A stretch of 64,000 nucleotides of DNA from Pseudonocardia broussonetiae (GTDB taxonomy: Bacteria; Actinomycetota; Actinomycetes; Mycobacteriales; Pseudonocardiaceae). A program made the translations under genes and the position numbers. The notes below the pieces were generated by a model that saw only the letters and a list, made by a program, of their open reading frames with translations, did not search any database and was not told the DNA's origin. The DNA lies in assembly GCF_013155125.1 (NCBI RefSeq), contig NZ_CP053564.1, positions 6,145,501 to 6,209,500 on the forward strand, in the 5' to 3' direction. Of this stretch, positions 8,385 to 17,546 are shown piece after piece. How positions within the stretch are numbered: position 1 is the stretch's first letter; every line of letters begins with the position of its first letter.

Positions 8385-9466
8385 ACCGGCTGGCGGTGCA
8401 CCAGGTCCACCAGGCGCGTGAGCACGTCGGGATCGGTGTCGGGCAGCACGCCGTGACCGAGGTTGAACACGTGCCCGGGCGTCCGGCGGCCCTCGGCGGC
8501 GATCCGCCCGACCTCGGAGGCGATGGAGGCGGCGTCGGCGAACAGCACGGCCGGGTCGAGGTTGCCCTGCACCGGGTGCGTGCCGCCGGCGCGGCGGGCG
8601 GCGTCGTCGAGCGGGATGCGCCAGTCGACGCCGACGACGTCGGCCCCGGCCTCCGCCATCGCCCCGAGCAGCTCCCCGGTGCCGACGCCGAAGTGGATGC
8701 GGGGCACGCCCGCGTCGGCCAGGCCGGCGAGGACCCGCGCGGAGTGCGGCTGGACGTACTCGCGGTAGTCGCGCTCGGACAGCGCGCCCGCCCAGGAGTC
8801 GAACAGCTGCACCGCGTCGACGCCCGCGGCGACCTGCGCGCGCAGGAACGTCGTCGTCATGTCGGCCAGGCGCCCGAGCAGCGCGTGCCAGACGCCCGGC
8901 GCGCTGCGCATCAGGGCCTTGGTGCGCTCGTGGTTGCGGCTCGGGCCGCCCTCGATGAGGTAGGACGCGAGCGTGAACGGGGCGCCGGCGAAGCCGATGA
9001 GCGGGGTCTCCCCCAGCTCGGGCAGCAGCAGCGCGATCGCGTCGGTGACCGGCGCGATCTGCCCGGCGTCGAGCACCGGGAGCCGCTCGACGTCCTCGGC
9101 GGTGCGCACGGGGCTCGCCACGACCGGGCCGGTGCCGGCCACGATGTCGACGTCGACGCCCGCGACGTGCAGCGGCACGACGATGTCGCTGAACAGGATC
9201 GCCGCGTCGACGCCGTGGCGGCGCACCGGCTGCAGCGTGATCTCGCACGTGAGGTCCGGCGTCAGGCAGGCCTGCAGCATCCCGCTGTCGCGGCGCAGCG
9301 CGCGGTACTCGGGCAGCGACCGCCCGGCCTGGCGCATGAACCACACGGGCAGGTGCGCGGGGCGCCCCCCGCGCGCGGCGACCAGGAACGGGGCGGCGGC
9401 GAGCTCGCGACGGCGGGTGTCCGCGGCGACGGTGCCTGCGGCGGACGGAGACGGGTTCACGACCAT
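8381..9466 (-). CDS. hemE: Uroporphyrinogen decarboxylase
   Basis: Removes four acetate carboxyls from uroporphyrinogen III to give coproporphyrinogen III. The 361 residues show the substrate-binding signature [16 protein letters not shown] (40-55), the catalytic aspartate D94 in ILFSDIVVP, and [17 protein letters not shown]. The start ATG 9466 has an upstream GGGAGG. It is the first gene of a hemE-hemY operon; the upstream DUF3000 gene is divergent. Confidence 0.95.
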   Translation of the reverse strand: MVVNPSPSAAGTVAADTRRRELAAAPFLVAARGGRPAHLPVWFMRQAGRSLPEYRALRRDSGMLQACLTPDLTCEITLQPVRRHGVDAAILFSDIVVPLHVAGVDVDIVAGTGPVVASPVRTAEDVERLPVLDAGQIAPVTDAIALLLPELGETPLIGFAGAPFTLASYLIEGGPSRNHERTKALMRSAPGVWHALLGRLADMTTTFLRAQVAAGVDAVQLFDSWAGALSERDYREYVQPHSARVLAGLADAGVPRIHFGVGTGELLGAMAEAGADVVGVDWRIPLDDAARRAGGTHPVQGNLDPAVLFADAASIASEVGRIAAEGRRTPGHVFNLGHGVLPDTDPDVLTRLVDLVHRQPV

Positions 9467-9591
9467 GACCGGGCCATCCTCCCACGCGGTCCCGGGGTGC
9501 CTCCCACCTGCCCGGGACGCGCGACGGGGTGGTCGCGGCACACGGACGGGCGGGCCCGGCGCGCCTGTCCTGCCGGGCGTGTCACGCCGCT

Positions 9592-9597
9592 TAGAGT
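9592..9597 (+). promoter_or_regulatory. -10 box of the DUF3000 gene
   Basis: TAGAGT, 8 bases before the GTG at 9606. Confidence 0.45.
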
Positions 9598-9605
9598 TCC
9601 CGCTC

Positions 9606-10202
9606 GTGCCCGACGCGACCGCTTCTCCACCGCCCGAGTTCCGCCGAGCGGTCGCCTCGCTGGGCACCCTCAGAGCGCGCCCGGAGCTCATCGTCTCCGC
9701 GCTCGACGCGCCGCCGCGGCTGGCGCCGTGGACGTGGGCGCTGTCGGTCGAGGTCGCCGACTCCACGCTGGGCCGCGCGGCCGCCGACGACGGCGTCGAC
9801 GAGTCCGACACCTCGGGCCGGCTGATCCTGCTGCACGACCCGGCCGGGCAGGACGCGTGGGAGGGCACCTTCCGCCTCGTCTGCTTCGTCCAGGCCCGCC
9901 TGGAGCCCGAGCAGCTCGGCGACGAGATGCTGCCGGTCGTCGGCTGGTCCTGGTTGACCGAGGCCCTCGAGGACCACGGCGCCGAGCACGTGGCGCTGGG
10001 CGGGACGGTCACCCAGACCTCCTCGGTGCGCTTCGGCGACATCGCCGGGCCCCGCCGCGACGACGACGTGGAGCTGCGCGCGTCCTGGACGCCGATCGGC
10101 ACGGACCTGTCCCGGCACGCCGCCGCGTTCTGCGCGTTCGTCGCGTCGGCCGCAGGTCTGCCACCGGTCGGCGCAGTTTCGCTCGTTCACAGAACGGTGT
10201 GA
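9606..10202 (+). CDS. DUF3000 family protein
   Basis: A 198-residue soluble protein of the actinobacterial DUF3000 family, of unknown function. The family signature includes [15 protein letters not shown] and [20 protein letters not shown]. It typically sits between hemE and the RNase D gene, as here. Start GTG 9606 was chosen from the -10 box position and the family N-terminus. A 16-bp hairpin follows the stop codon directly. Confidence 0.85.
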   Translation: MPDATASPPPEFRRAVASLGTLRARPELIVSALDAPPRLAPWTWALSVEVADSTLGRAAADDGVDESDTSGRLILLHDPAGQDAWEGTFRLVCFVQARLEPEQLGDEMLPVVGWSWLTEALEDHGAEHVALGGTVTQTSSVRFGDIAGPRRDDDVELRASWTPIGTDLSRHAAAFCAFVASAAGLPPVGAVSLVHRTV

Positions 10203-10203
10203 A

Positions 10204-10219
10204 GCAGGTGCTCACCTGC
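10204..10219 (+). terminator. Short hairpin after the DUF3000 stop codon
   Basis: GCAGGTG, 2-base loop, CACCTGC, starting 2 bases after the stop. No T-tract follows, so termination is only a possibility; it could also be a protein site. Confidence 0.3.
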
Positions 10220-10249
10220 GACGACGGCGCCCGGAGTGATCGACAGGGT

Positions 10250-10263
10250 CACCCGATCGGGTG
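10250..10263. promoter_or_regulatory. Palindrome upstream of the response regulator gene
   Basis: CACCCGATCGGGTG is a perfect 14-bp palindrome in the 232-bp upstream region, suited to a dimeric regulator. The likely -10 region is further downstream (TACGCT at 10340-10345), leaving a leader of roughly 80 bases. Confidence 0.35.
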
Positions 10264-10434
10264 GACGAGGGGCGACAAGGCTGTAACTTTCACCCCGCTA
10301 AGTTCGATCCGATACACGACGTTAGACCGCTTGGGGGGCTACGCTTCCTCCACGACACCTCCTCGGGCGGTCTCTTCGCCGGCCGAGGTCTGGTGCCGGT
10401 CGGGGGCAACGACCGACTCCAGGGAGGTAGTGAC

Positions 10435-11151
10435 GTGGCCGTAGTAGGCCAAGGCGCGCCAGTTCGCAGCACCACCGGTGCTGTGCTGTCGCCGGCAATG
10501 GTCCCGCACCCGCGGGAAGAGCTCTTCTCGGTGCTGGTGGTCGACGACCACCCGCTCCTGCGCGAGGCGATCGCAGCACGGCTGCGCTCGATGGGGGCAG
10601 GCACGGTGTACGAGGCCGCTTCGGTGGCCGAGGCCCGGGCCCGGGCGCACGCCAACGGGCCGTGCGACCTCGCGATCCTCGATCTCGGACTGCCGGACGG
10701 CAGCGGGCTGGACCTGGTCACCGAGCTGCGCTCGCTGGGCTGGAACCGGCTCGTCGTGCTGGCGTCCTCGGACGACCCGTACGCGGTGCGGTCGGCGTTC
10801 CAGGCCGGGGCGCAGGCGTACCTGCTCAAGTCGGCGTCGGCGGCGATCGTCACCGACGGCGTGAAGCGCGTGCTCGACGGCGGCGTCTACGCCGACCCGA
10901 CGGTCGCGCCGCTGCTCGCCACCGGCACCCGCGTGCCCGGCACCGACAACACCCCGCGCGAGCTCTCGGCGCGTGAGGTCGAGGTGCTGCAGCTCGTGGC
11001 CGACGGGCAGTCGAACAAGGAGATCGGCGAGGCGCTGAGCCTGTCGGCGCTCACGGTCAAGAGCCACCTCTCGCGCATCGGGCGCAAGCTCGGCACGGGC
11101 GACCGCGCGCAGATGGTCGCGCTGGCGATGCGGGCCGGGGTCATCCGCTGA
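10435..11151 (+). CDS. LuxR/NarL-type response regulator
   Basis: A 238-residue transcription factor. The receiver domain (32-150) has the acidic pair D37/D38 in VVDDHP, the phospho-acceptor D83 in LAILDLGLPDG, S111 and K132 in YLLKSAS. The C-terminal LuxR HTH (about 175-238) contains LSAREVEVLQLVADGQSNKEIGEALSLSALTVKSHL. The start is GTG 10435, 7 bases after GGGAGG. No histidine kinase is adjacent, so its partner is elsewhere. It sits 26 bp before the RNase D gene. Confidence 0.9.
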   Translation: MAVVGQGAPVRSTTGAVLSPAMVPHPREELFSVLVVDDHPLLREAIAARLRSMGAGTVYEAASVAEARARAHANGPCDLAILDLGLPDGSGLDLVTELRSLGWNRLVVLASSDDPYAVRSAFQAGAQAYLLKSASAAIVTDGVKRVLDGGVYADPTVAPLLATGTRVPGTDNTPRELSAREVEVLQLVADGQSNKEIGEALSLSALTVKSHLSRIGRKLGTGDRAQMVALAMRAGVIR

Positions 11152-11177
11152 ACCCAGAGGACCCGGACGGCTCATCG

Positions 11178-12413
11178 GTGCAGGAGGGGCCGGCCGCGAC
11201 GGACGAGCCGGAGGTTCCGGCACCCGTCCCCCTGCTCGCCCCGGTCGACGGGCTCCCCCCTGTCGTCGCCGACCGGGACGCGCTCCGGGCCACCGCCGCG
11301 GCGTTCGCCGCCGGCACCGGCCCGGTCGCCGTCGACGCCGAGCGGGCCTCCGGGTTCAAGTACTCCCAGCGCGCCTACCTGGTGCAGCTGCGCCGGGCGG
11401 GCGCGGGCACGGCGCTCGTCGACCCGATCCCGCTGGGCAGTGACCTGTCCGACCTCGCTCCGGCGCTGACCGGCCCGGAGTGGGTGCTGCACGCGGCGTC
11501 CCAGGACCTCGCGTGCCTCGCCGAGACGGGCCTGGCGCCGAGCAGGCTGTTCGACACCGAGCTCGCCGGCCGGCTGGCCGGGCTCCCCCGCGTCGGGCTC
11601 GGGCCGATGGTCGAGAACCTGCTCGGGCTCGCGCTGGAGAAGGGGCACGGTGCCGCCGACTGGTCGCGCCGGCCCCTCCCGCAGGACTGGCTCGTCTACG
11701 CCGCCCTCGACGTCGAGGTGCTGGTGGAGCTGCGCGACGTCCTCACGCGGATGCTCGACGAGCAGGGCAAGCTCGACTGGGCCCACCAGGAGTTCGAGGC
11801 CGTCCGCACCGCCGGGCCGCCCACGCCGCGCGCCGAGCCGTGGCGGCGCACCTCCGGCATCCACAAGCTGCGCAAGCCCCGCCAGCTCGCGGCCGTCCGC
11901 GGGCTGTGGGAGGCGCGCGACCGCCTCGCCGCCGAGCGCGACATCGCCCCCGGCCGGGTGCTGCCCGACGCCGCCATCGTCGACGCCGCCGTCAGCGCCC
12001 CCGAGTCCGCCGGTGCCCTGGGCACCATGGCGGTCTTCCGCGGGCGCTCCCAGCGGCGGATGACGGCGTACTGGTGGTCGGCGCTGGCCGCGGCCGAGCG
12101 CCTCGACCCCGCCGACCTCCCCCGCCCCACCGCGCCCACCGAGGGCCCTCCCCCGGTCGCGCGCTGGGCCGACCGCGACCCCGACGCCGCCGCCCGCCTG
12201 GTCGCCGCCCGCGCGGCCGTGGCCGAGGTGGGGGCGGAGCGCACGGTGCCGGTGGAGAACCTGCTCCAGCCCGACCTGCTCCGCCGGCTGTGCTGGACCC
12301 CGCCCGAGGACGGCGACGTCGCCGGGTTCCTGCGCAAGGGCGGGGCGCGCGAGTGGCAGATCGCCCTGCTCACCCCGGCGCTGGAGCAGGCCCTGACGGC
12401 CCGCAGCACCTGA
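11178..12413 (+). CDS. rnd: Ribonuclease D-like 3'-5' exonuclease with HRDC domain
   Basis: A DEDDy-family exonuclease that trims 3' ends of structured RNAs such as tRNA precursors. The expected acidic residues are visible: D53 and E55 in VAVDAERA, D110 in HAASQDLACL, and Y174/D178 in YAALDVEV. An HRDC domain follows (about 225-305, WEARDRLAAERDIAPGRVLPDAAIV), then an Ala/Pro-rich tail. The 411 residues fit actinobacterial homologs. The start GTG 11178 lies 26 bp after the response regulator. Confidence 0.92.
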   Translation: MQEGPAATDEPEVPAPVPLLAPVDGLPPVVADRDALRATAAAFAAGTGPVAVDAERASGFKYSQRAYLVQLRRAGAGTALVDPIPLGSDLSDLAPALTGPEWVLHAASQDLACLAETGLAPSRLFDTELAGRLAGLPRVGLGPMVENLLGLALEKGHGAADWSRRPLPQDWLVYAALDVEVLVELRDVLTRMLDEQGKLDWAHQEFEAVRTAGPPTPRAEPWRRTSGIHKLRKPRQLAAVRGLWEARDRLAAERDIAPGRVLPDAAIVDAAVSAPESAGALGTMAVFRGRSQRRMTAYWWSALAAAERLDPADLPRPTAPTEGPPPVARWADRDPDAAARLVAARAAVAEVGAERTVPVENLLQPDLLRRLCWTPPEDGDVAGFLRKGGAREWQIALLTPALEQALTARST

Positions 12414-12434
12414 CGCCCGGCCGCGGGAGCACCC

Positions 12435-13544
12435 TCAGGGGCGCACCGGCAGCCGGACGGTCACCGTCAGGCCCCCGCCCGGCACCGGCGCCGCCGCCAC
12501 CGCGCCGCCGTGGGCCGTCACCACCGCCCGCACGATCGACAGCCCCAGGCCCGAGCCGGGAGCGGTGGCCGTGCGCTCCACCGGGCCGCGGCGGAACGGC
12601 TCGAACAGCTCGTCGACCCGGTCCACCTCCCGCCCCGACGACGCCACGCACAGCTCGGCGCAGCCGTCGCGGACGCCGCTGACGACCTCGATCCAGCCGC
12701 CGGGCACGTTGTGGCGCACCGCGTTCTCCACGAGGTTGCCCGCCACCCGCTCCAGCAGGACCGGGTCGCCGACGACGGGCGCGGGCGCGGTGCGCACCTG
12801 CACCCGCAGCCCCCGGTGCCCCGCCTCGGCCCGCACCGCGGCCAGGGCGGGCACGACGGTGGCGGCGAGGTCGGCCGGGTGGAGGTCGGCCAGCGCGGCG
12901 CCCTCGGTGCGGGCCAGCAGCAGGAGCCCGGCGACGAGGTCGTCGGCGCGGCGGGTGGCGTCGCGGACGACCGCGCCCATGCGGCGCAGCTCGGCCTCGT
13001 CGGCGGTGGGGTCCGACAGCGTCACGTCGACCTCGGTGCGCAGGACGGCCAGCGGCGTGCGCAGCTCGTGGCTCGCGTTCGCGACGAAGCGGCGCTGGGC
13101 GTCGAACGCGGCCTGCAGGCGGTCGAGCATGGCGTCGAACCCGGCCGCGAGCTCCGCGACCTCCCCGCGGGCGTCGGCGAGGCCGAGGCGGGTGTCGAGG
13201 GTCTCGACGGTGAGCCGCCGCGCGGTGGCCGTGACCTCGTGCAGCGGGCCCAGCACGCGCCCGACCAGCACCCACGAGACGAGCGCCGCGGCCAAGACCA
13301 CCAGCGGGAACGCGACGAGGCCCGCGCGCAGCACCTCCTCCTGCGCGGCGCGTCCAACGGCGTCGCCCAGGCCCTCCGCGGGCACCGTGACGCCGTCGAC
13401 GCGCACCGTGCTGCCCGGCGGCAGCGCGGGGACGGCCTGCGTCACCCCGCCGACGAGGAGCCAGCCCAGCCACAGCAGCAGCGCGCTGGCCAGCGCCACC
13501 AGCGCCGTGGCCAGCAGCGTCAGCCGGGGCCGGAGGCCCGTCAT
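12435..13544 (-). CDS. Sensor histidine kinase
   Basis: A membrane kinase of 369 residues. TM1 is at about 8-32 and TM2 at 75-97, with a short extracytoplasmic loop of about 40 residues. A HAMP domain spans about 97-150. The phospho-acceptor is H159 in FVANASHELRTPLAVLRTE; the N-box is GNLVENAVRHN (269-279), followed by a G-box GSGLGLSIVRAVV. The ATG at 13544 overlaps the response regulator stop by one base, so the two are translationally coupled. The small sensor loop gives no clue to the signal. Confidence 0.93.
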   Translation of the reverse strand: MTGLRPRLTLLATALVALASALLLWLGWLLVGGVTQAVPALPPGSTVRVDGVTVPAEGLGDAVGRAAQEEVLRAGLVAFPLVVLAAALVSWVLVGRVLGPLHEVTATARRLTVETLDTRLGLADARGEVAELAAGFDAMLDRLQAAFDAQRRFVANASHELRTPLAVLRTEVDVTLSDPTADEAELRRMGAVVRDATRRADDLVAGLLLLARTEGAALADLHPADLAATVVPALAAVRAEAGHRGLRVQVRTAPAPVVGDPVLLERVAGNLVENAVRHNVPGGWIEVVSGVRDGCAELCVASSGREVDRVDELFEPFRRGPVERTATAPGSGLGLSIVRAVVTAHGGAVAAAPVPGGGLTVTVRLPVRP

Positions 13545-14209
13545 CACCCCGCGGCGGGCACGCGGTACCCCGCGCCGACCACCGTCTCGATCACGCCGGG
13601 CTCGCCGAGCTTCTTGCGCAGCGTCATGACCGTGACCCGCACGGTGGTGGTGAACGGGTCGGCGTTCTCGTCCCACACCCGCTCCAGCAGCTCCTCGCTG
13701 CTGACGACGCCGCCGCCGGCGGAGATCAGGACCTCCAGCACGCCGAACTCCTTGCGCGTGAGCTCCACGGGCCGGTCGGCGCGGAGCACCGTGCGCCGGG
13801 CCGGGTCGAGCGCGACGTCGCCCGCGGTGAGCAGCGGCGGCACGGCCGGGGTGGCGCGGCGGCCGAGCGCGCGCAGGCGGGCGACGAGCTCGGGGAAGTC
13901 GAAGGGCTTGGCGAGGTAGTCGTCTGCCCCGCGGGACAGGCCGTCGACCTTGTCGGCCAGCGTGCCGCTCGCGGTGAGCATCAGCACCCGCGTGGTGGCC
14001 CCGGAGCCGACGATCTCGCCGCACAGCGCGTCGCCGGTCATGCCGGGCAGGTCACGGTCGAGCACCACCACGTCGTAGCGGGTGACGGCCGACTTCTCGT
14101 GCCCGGTGTCGCCGTCGTAGGCGACGTCGACGGCCATGCCCTCGCGCCGCAGCCCGCGGGCGATGGCGTCGGCCAGGGGGTGCTCGTCCTCGACGACCAG
14201 CACGCGCAT
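13544..14209 (-). CDS. OmpR/PhoB-type response regulator
   Basis: The 221-residue partner of the downstream kinase. The receiver domain has E7/D8, the phospho-acceptor D51 in VVLDRDLPGM, T79 and K101 in YLAKPFDF. The C-terminal winged helix (about 125-221) includes VELTRKEFGVLEVLI and VTVMTLRKKLGEP. Its ATG at 14209 overlaps the dxs stop codon by one base, so it is read from the dxs message. Targets are unknown; coupling to dxs hints at envelope or isoprenoid stress but proves nothing. Confidence 0.93.
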   Translation of the reverse strand: MRVLVVEDEHPLADAIARGLRREGMAVDVAYDGDTGHEKSAVTRYDVVVLDRDLPGMTGDALCGEIVGSGATTRVLMLTASGTLADKVDGLSRGADDYLAKPFDFPELVARLRALGRRATPAVPPLLTAGDVALDPARRTVLRADRPVELTRKEFGVLEVLISAGGGVVSSEELLERVWDENADPFTTTVRVTVMTLRKKLGEPGVIETVVGAGYRVPAAG

Positions 14210-16128
14210 CAGGACTCCACGCCGAGGTCGGAGGCGTCGACGTCCGACGGCATCGTGAACGACGGCAGCGCCGACGCCCACTCGGTGACCCGGCGCGCCA
14301 CGTCCTGCGCGGTGAGCCCGGTGGCGGCCAGCACGTCGTCGCGGCTGCCGTGGTCGAGGAACTCCTGGGGCAGGGCGACGTCGCGCAGCGGCACGTCGCA
14401 CTCCGCGTCGCGCAGCGCGGCGGAGACGACCGAGCCGAACCCGCCGTGCCGCCCGCTGTCGCTGACCGTGACCACGAGCCGGTGCTCGCGCGCCATCTCG
14501 ACGACGGCGCCGGGCACCGGGAGCACCCACCGCGGGTCGACGACGGTGGCCGCGACGCCCTGCGCCGCGAGCCGCTGCGCCGCCTCGACACCGAGCCGGC
14601 CGAACGCCCCGGCGCAGACCAGCAGCACCGCGGCGTCGTCGGAGGCGTGCAGCACGTCGACGCCGTCGATGCGACGGACGGCGGGCACCGACTCGATCAC
14701 CGAGCCCTTGGGGAAGCGCAGCGCGGTGGGGCCGTCGTCGACGGCGATCGCCTCGGCCAGCTCCTCGCGCAGCGTGACGGCGTCGCGCGGGGCGGCGACC
14801 CGCATCCCGGGGACGACGCCGAGCAGCGAGAGGTCCCACATGCCGTTGTGCGAGGGGCCGTCGCTGCCGGTGACGCCGGCGCGGTCGAGCACCAGCGTGA
14901 CCGCCTGCCCGTGCAGCGCCACGTCCATCAGCAGCTGGTCGAAACCGCGGTTGAGGAACGTCGAGTAGAGCGCGACGACGGGGTGCATGCCGCCCGTCGC
15001 GAGGCCGGCGGCGCAGGTCAGGGCGTGCTGCTCGGCGATGCCGACGTCGATCCAGCGGTCGGGGTACGCGGCCGCGAACGGCGCGAGCCCGGTGGGGCCG
15101 AGCATGGCCGCGGTGATCGCGACGACGTCGGTGCGCCGGCGCCCGATGTCCACGAGCTCCTCGGCGAACACACTGGTCCAGCCGACGGACGGCGCCCCGG
15201 TGGGCAGCCCCGTCTCGGGGTCGAACGCGGCCGGGCTGTGCATCTGCTCGAGCTCGTCGTTCTCGGCCGGGAGGTAGCCGTGGCCCTTGCGCGTGACGGC
15301 GTGCACGATCACCGGCCCGCCGAAGCGCTTGGCGCGGTGCAGCGCCGACTCCATCGCCTCGACGTCGTGCCCGTCGACCGGCCCGAAGTACTTGATGCCG
15401 AGGTCGGAGAACAGCTCCTGCGGGCTCAGCGCGTCCTTGAGGCCGGCCTTCACCGCGTGCAGGCCGGCGTAGAGGGTGCCGCCGACGACCGGGGTGCGCG
15501 AGAGCGCCGCCTTGCCCGCGTCGAGCACGCGCTCGTAGGCGGGCTGCAGGCGCAGCGAGGCGAGCCGGTCGGCCAGGCCGCCGATCGTCGGGGAGTAGGA
15601 GCGGCCGTTGTCGTTGACGACGATGACGACGTTGCGGTCGCCGGTCGCGATGTTGTTGAGCGCCTCCCAGGCCATCCCGCCGGTGAGCGCGCCGTCGCCG
15701 ATCACGGCGACGACGTGGCGCTGCTGCCCGGTCAGCGCGTAGGCGCGGGCGATGCCGTCGGCCCACGACAGCGACGACGACGCGTGGCTGGACTCGACGA
15801 CGTCGTGCTCGCTCTCGGCGCGGCTCGGGTAGCCCGAGAGCCCGCCGGTCTTCTTCAGCCGGTCCCAGCCGTCGTGGCGGCCGGTGAGGAGCTTGTGGAC
15901 GTAGGCCTGGTGGCCGGTGTCCCAGACGACCGTGTCGGTCGGGGAGTCGAACACGCGGTGCAGCGCGATCGTCAGCTCGACGACGCCGAGGTTGGGGCCG
16001 AGGTGCCCGCCGGTGCGCGACACGCACTCGACGAGGAAGCGGCGGATCTCGGCGGCGAGCTCGGGGAGCCGGTCCGGCCCGAGGCGTCGGAGGTCGGCGG
16101 GACCACTGATCGATCGGAGCACGGTCAC
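14209..16128 (-). CDS. dxs: 1-Deoxy-D-xylulose-5-phosphate synthase
   Basis: First enzyme of the MEP isoprenoid pathway: condenses pyruvate with glyceraldehyde 3-phosphate using thiamine diphosphate. The 639 residues have the standard length. Visible motifs are H73 in [10 protein letters not shown], the ThDP motif GDGALTGG...NDN (144-173), and the transketolase pyrimidine-binding part with DVGIAEQHA. The start is GTG 16128, 6 bases after TAGACT, so probably leaderless. It heads a three-gene coupled unit with the two-component system downstream. Confidence 0.95.
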   Translation of the reverse strand: MTVLRSISGPADLRRLGPDRLPELAAEIRRFLVECVSRTGGHLGPNLGVVELTIALHRVFDSPTDTVVWDTGHQAYVHKLLTGRHDGWDRLKKTGGLSGYPSRAESEHDVVESSHASSSLSWADGIARAYALTGQQRHVVAVIGDGALTGGMAWEALNNIATGDRNVVIVVNDNGRSYSPTIGGLADRLASLRLQPAYERVLDAGKAALSRTPVVGGTLYAGLHAVKAGLKDALSPQELFSDLGIKYFGPVDGHDVEAMESALHRAKRFGGPVIVHAVTRKGHGYLPAENDELEQMHSPAAFDPETGLPTGAPSVGWTSVFAEELVDIGRRRTDVVAITAAMLGPTGLAPFAAAYPDRWIDVGIAEQHALTCAAGLATGGMHPVVALYSTFLNRGFDQLLMDVALHGQAVTLVLDRAGVTGSDGPSHNGMWDLSLLGVVPGMRVAAPRDAVTLREELAEAIAVDDGPTALRFPKGSVIESVPAVRRIDGVDVLHASDDAAVLLVCAGAFGRLGVEAAQRLAAQGVAATVVDPRWVLPVPGAVVEMAREHRLVVTVSDSGRHGGFGSVVSAALRDAECDVPLRDVALPQEFLDHGSRDDVLAATGLTAQDVARRVTEWASALPSFTMPSDVDASDLGVES

Positions 16129-16134
16129 CGGTCC

Positions 16135-16140
16135 AGTCTA
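16135..16140 (-). promoter_or_regulatory. -10 box of dxs and the two-component genes
   Basis: TAGACT on the minus strand, 6 bases before the GTG at 16128. Confidence 0.5.
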
Positions 16141-16163
16141 CGGACGGAGCGCCGGCCCCGCCC

Positions 16164-17465
16164 TCACGCCGTGGGGCGCCGGGGCGAGGGGACGTGGGCG
16201 TCGGCGGCGATCCGGACCAGGTTGCGACCGCCCGCCTTAGCCTCGTAGAGCGAGGCGTCGGCAGCGGTGAGCACCTGGTCGAGGGTGGTGCCGTCGGTCG
16301 GGACGGTGGCGCCGCCGATCGACACCGAGAGCCCGGTGACCGTCCGCAGACCGCCCGATGTGGCCACCCCCACGTCGAGCCGGGAGACCCGGTCGCGCAG
16401 TCGCTCGGCCACCCGCCACAGCTCGGTGCGGCCGGTGCCGCCCGCCGGCAGGTCCGGCAGCAGGACCACGAACTCCTCGCCGCCGAAGCGCCCGACGACG
16501 TCGTGGCTGCGCACCTCCGCGCGCAGCTCCGCGGCGACCGCGGCGAGCACGTCGTCGCCCGCCAGGTGGCCGTGGGTGTCGTTGACGATCTTGAAGTGGT
16601 CGAGGTCGAGCATCAGGACGCCCGCGCCCGAGCCCGTCCGGCGGGCCCGGTCGACGACCCGCAGCGCCTGCGTCTGCCACGCCGCCGCGTTGAGCAGGCC
16701 GGTCTTGGCGTCGGTGCTGGCCTCCTGCTCGAGCTGGCGGACCAGGACCGCGCGGTGCAGCACGAGGATCGGCGGGAGGACCAGCGCGACCAGCGCGGGC
16801 GTCGAGGCCAGCGCCACCGCGGCCAGGGCGCCCATGCACAGGGTGGCGACCTCCAGCGCGTTGTCGTCCCACCGCCCGAACAGGTCGCGCAGCACCGGGC
16901 GCGGCCCGCTCAGCGCGATCACCGCCCCGACCAGCAGCGTGTTGACCAGCACGTAGGAGCCGACGGCGAGCCCGACCGCGAGGACGACGCCGGGCTGCGT
17001 GGGGTCGGCCGGCAGCCCGCCGGCCAGCGCGACGACCTCGTGGGCCGCGCGGGCGGCCAGCAGGACCGTCGCCGTCGTGAAGACGTGGCGGTAGAGCGGG
17101 ATGCCCGCGGGCGCCCACACCCGGTGCCACAGGTGCACGTAGACCAGCACGATGACCACCGCGGCGAGGCCCGGGGGCAGCAGCAGCGCGGCGGCGAAGG
17201 TCCAGACCGAGCTGAGGTCGAAGTAGGAGTTCTCCGACGCCCGGCGCCGGACCCGCTCGATGCCCGTGGCCAGCTCGGTGTGCACGACGCTCAGGGCCGT
17301 GAGGCCCAGCGCCAGCAGGAGCGGCTGCCCGGCGGCGGGGAGCGCGACCAGCCCGGCGACGGCGACGGCCACCGCGGTGAGCTCGACGACCAGCGCCAGG
17401 CCGAGCGGTCCCGGGCCCAGACCCCACAGGGTGCGGGATCCCGGAGCGGGTGACGGCTCGTCCAC
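16164..17465 (-). CDS. Membrane diguanylate cyclase (GGDEF), copy 1
   Basis: Makes cyclic di-GMP from two GTP. About 215 N-terminal residues form several membrane helices with a conserved ERVRRRASENSYFDLSSVW loop. A short linker (LEQEASTDAKTGLLNAAAW) leads into the GGDEF domain. The active site reads GGEEF, and an RxxD inhibitory site (RSHD) lies exactly five residues before it, so product inhibition is expected. LDLDHFKIVNDTHGHLAGD is intact. No sensor or EAL domain is present. The start GTG 17465 follows TAGCCT by 7 bases. It is a paralog of the next gene. Confidence 0.92.
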   Translation of the reverse strand: MDEPSPAPGSRTLWGLGPGPLGLALVVELTAVAVAVAGLVALPAAGQPLLLALGLTALSVVHTELATGIERVRRRASENSYFDLSSVWTFAAALLLPPGLAAVVIVLVYVHLWHRVWAPAGIPLYRHVFTTATVLLAARAAHEVVALAGGLPADPTQPGVVLAVGLAVGSYVLVNTLLVGAVIALSGPRPVLRDLFGRWDDNALEVATLCMGALAAVALASTPALVALVLPPILVLHRAVLVRQLEQEASTDAKTGLLNAAAWQTQALRVVDRARRTGSGAGVLMLDLDHFKIVNDTHGHLAGDDVLAAVAAELRAEVRSHDVVGRFGGEEFVVLLPDLPAGGTGRTELWRVAERLRDRVSRLDVGVATSGGLRTVTGLSVSIGGATVPTDGTTLDQVLTAADASLYEAKAGGRNLVRIAADAHVPSPRRPTA

Positions 17466-17472
17466 GCACCGA

Positions 17473-17478
17473 AGGCTA
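17473..17478 (-). promoter_or_regulatory. -10 box of diguanylate cyclase copy 1
   Basis: TAGCCT on the minus strand, 7 bases before the GTG at 17465. Confidence 0.5.
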
Positions 17479-17546
17479 GTGAGCGGCGGCCGACGTGTCA
17501 GGGTGGAGGTCGTCGCACGACGGGGTGGAACCGGACGTGCGGCTAA

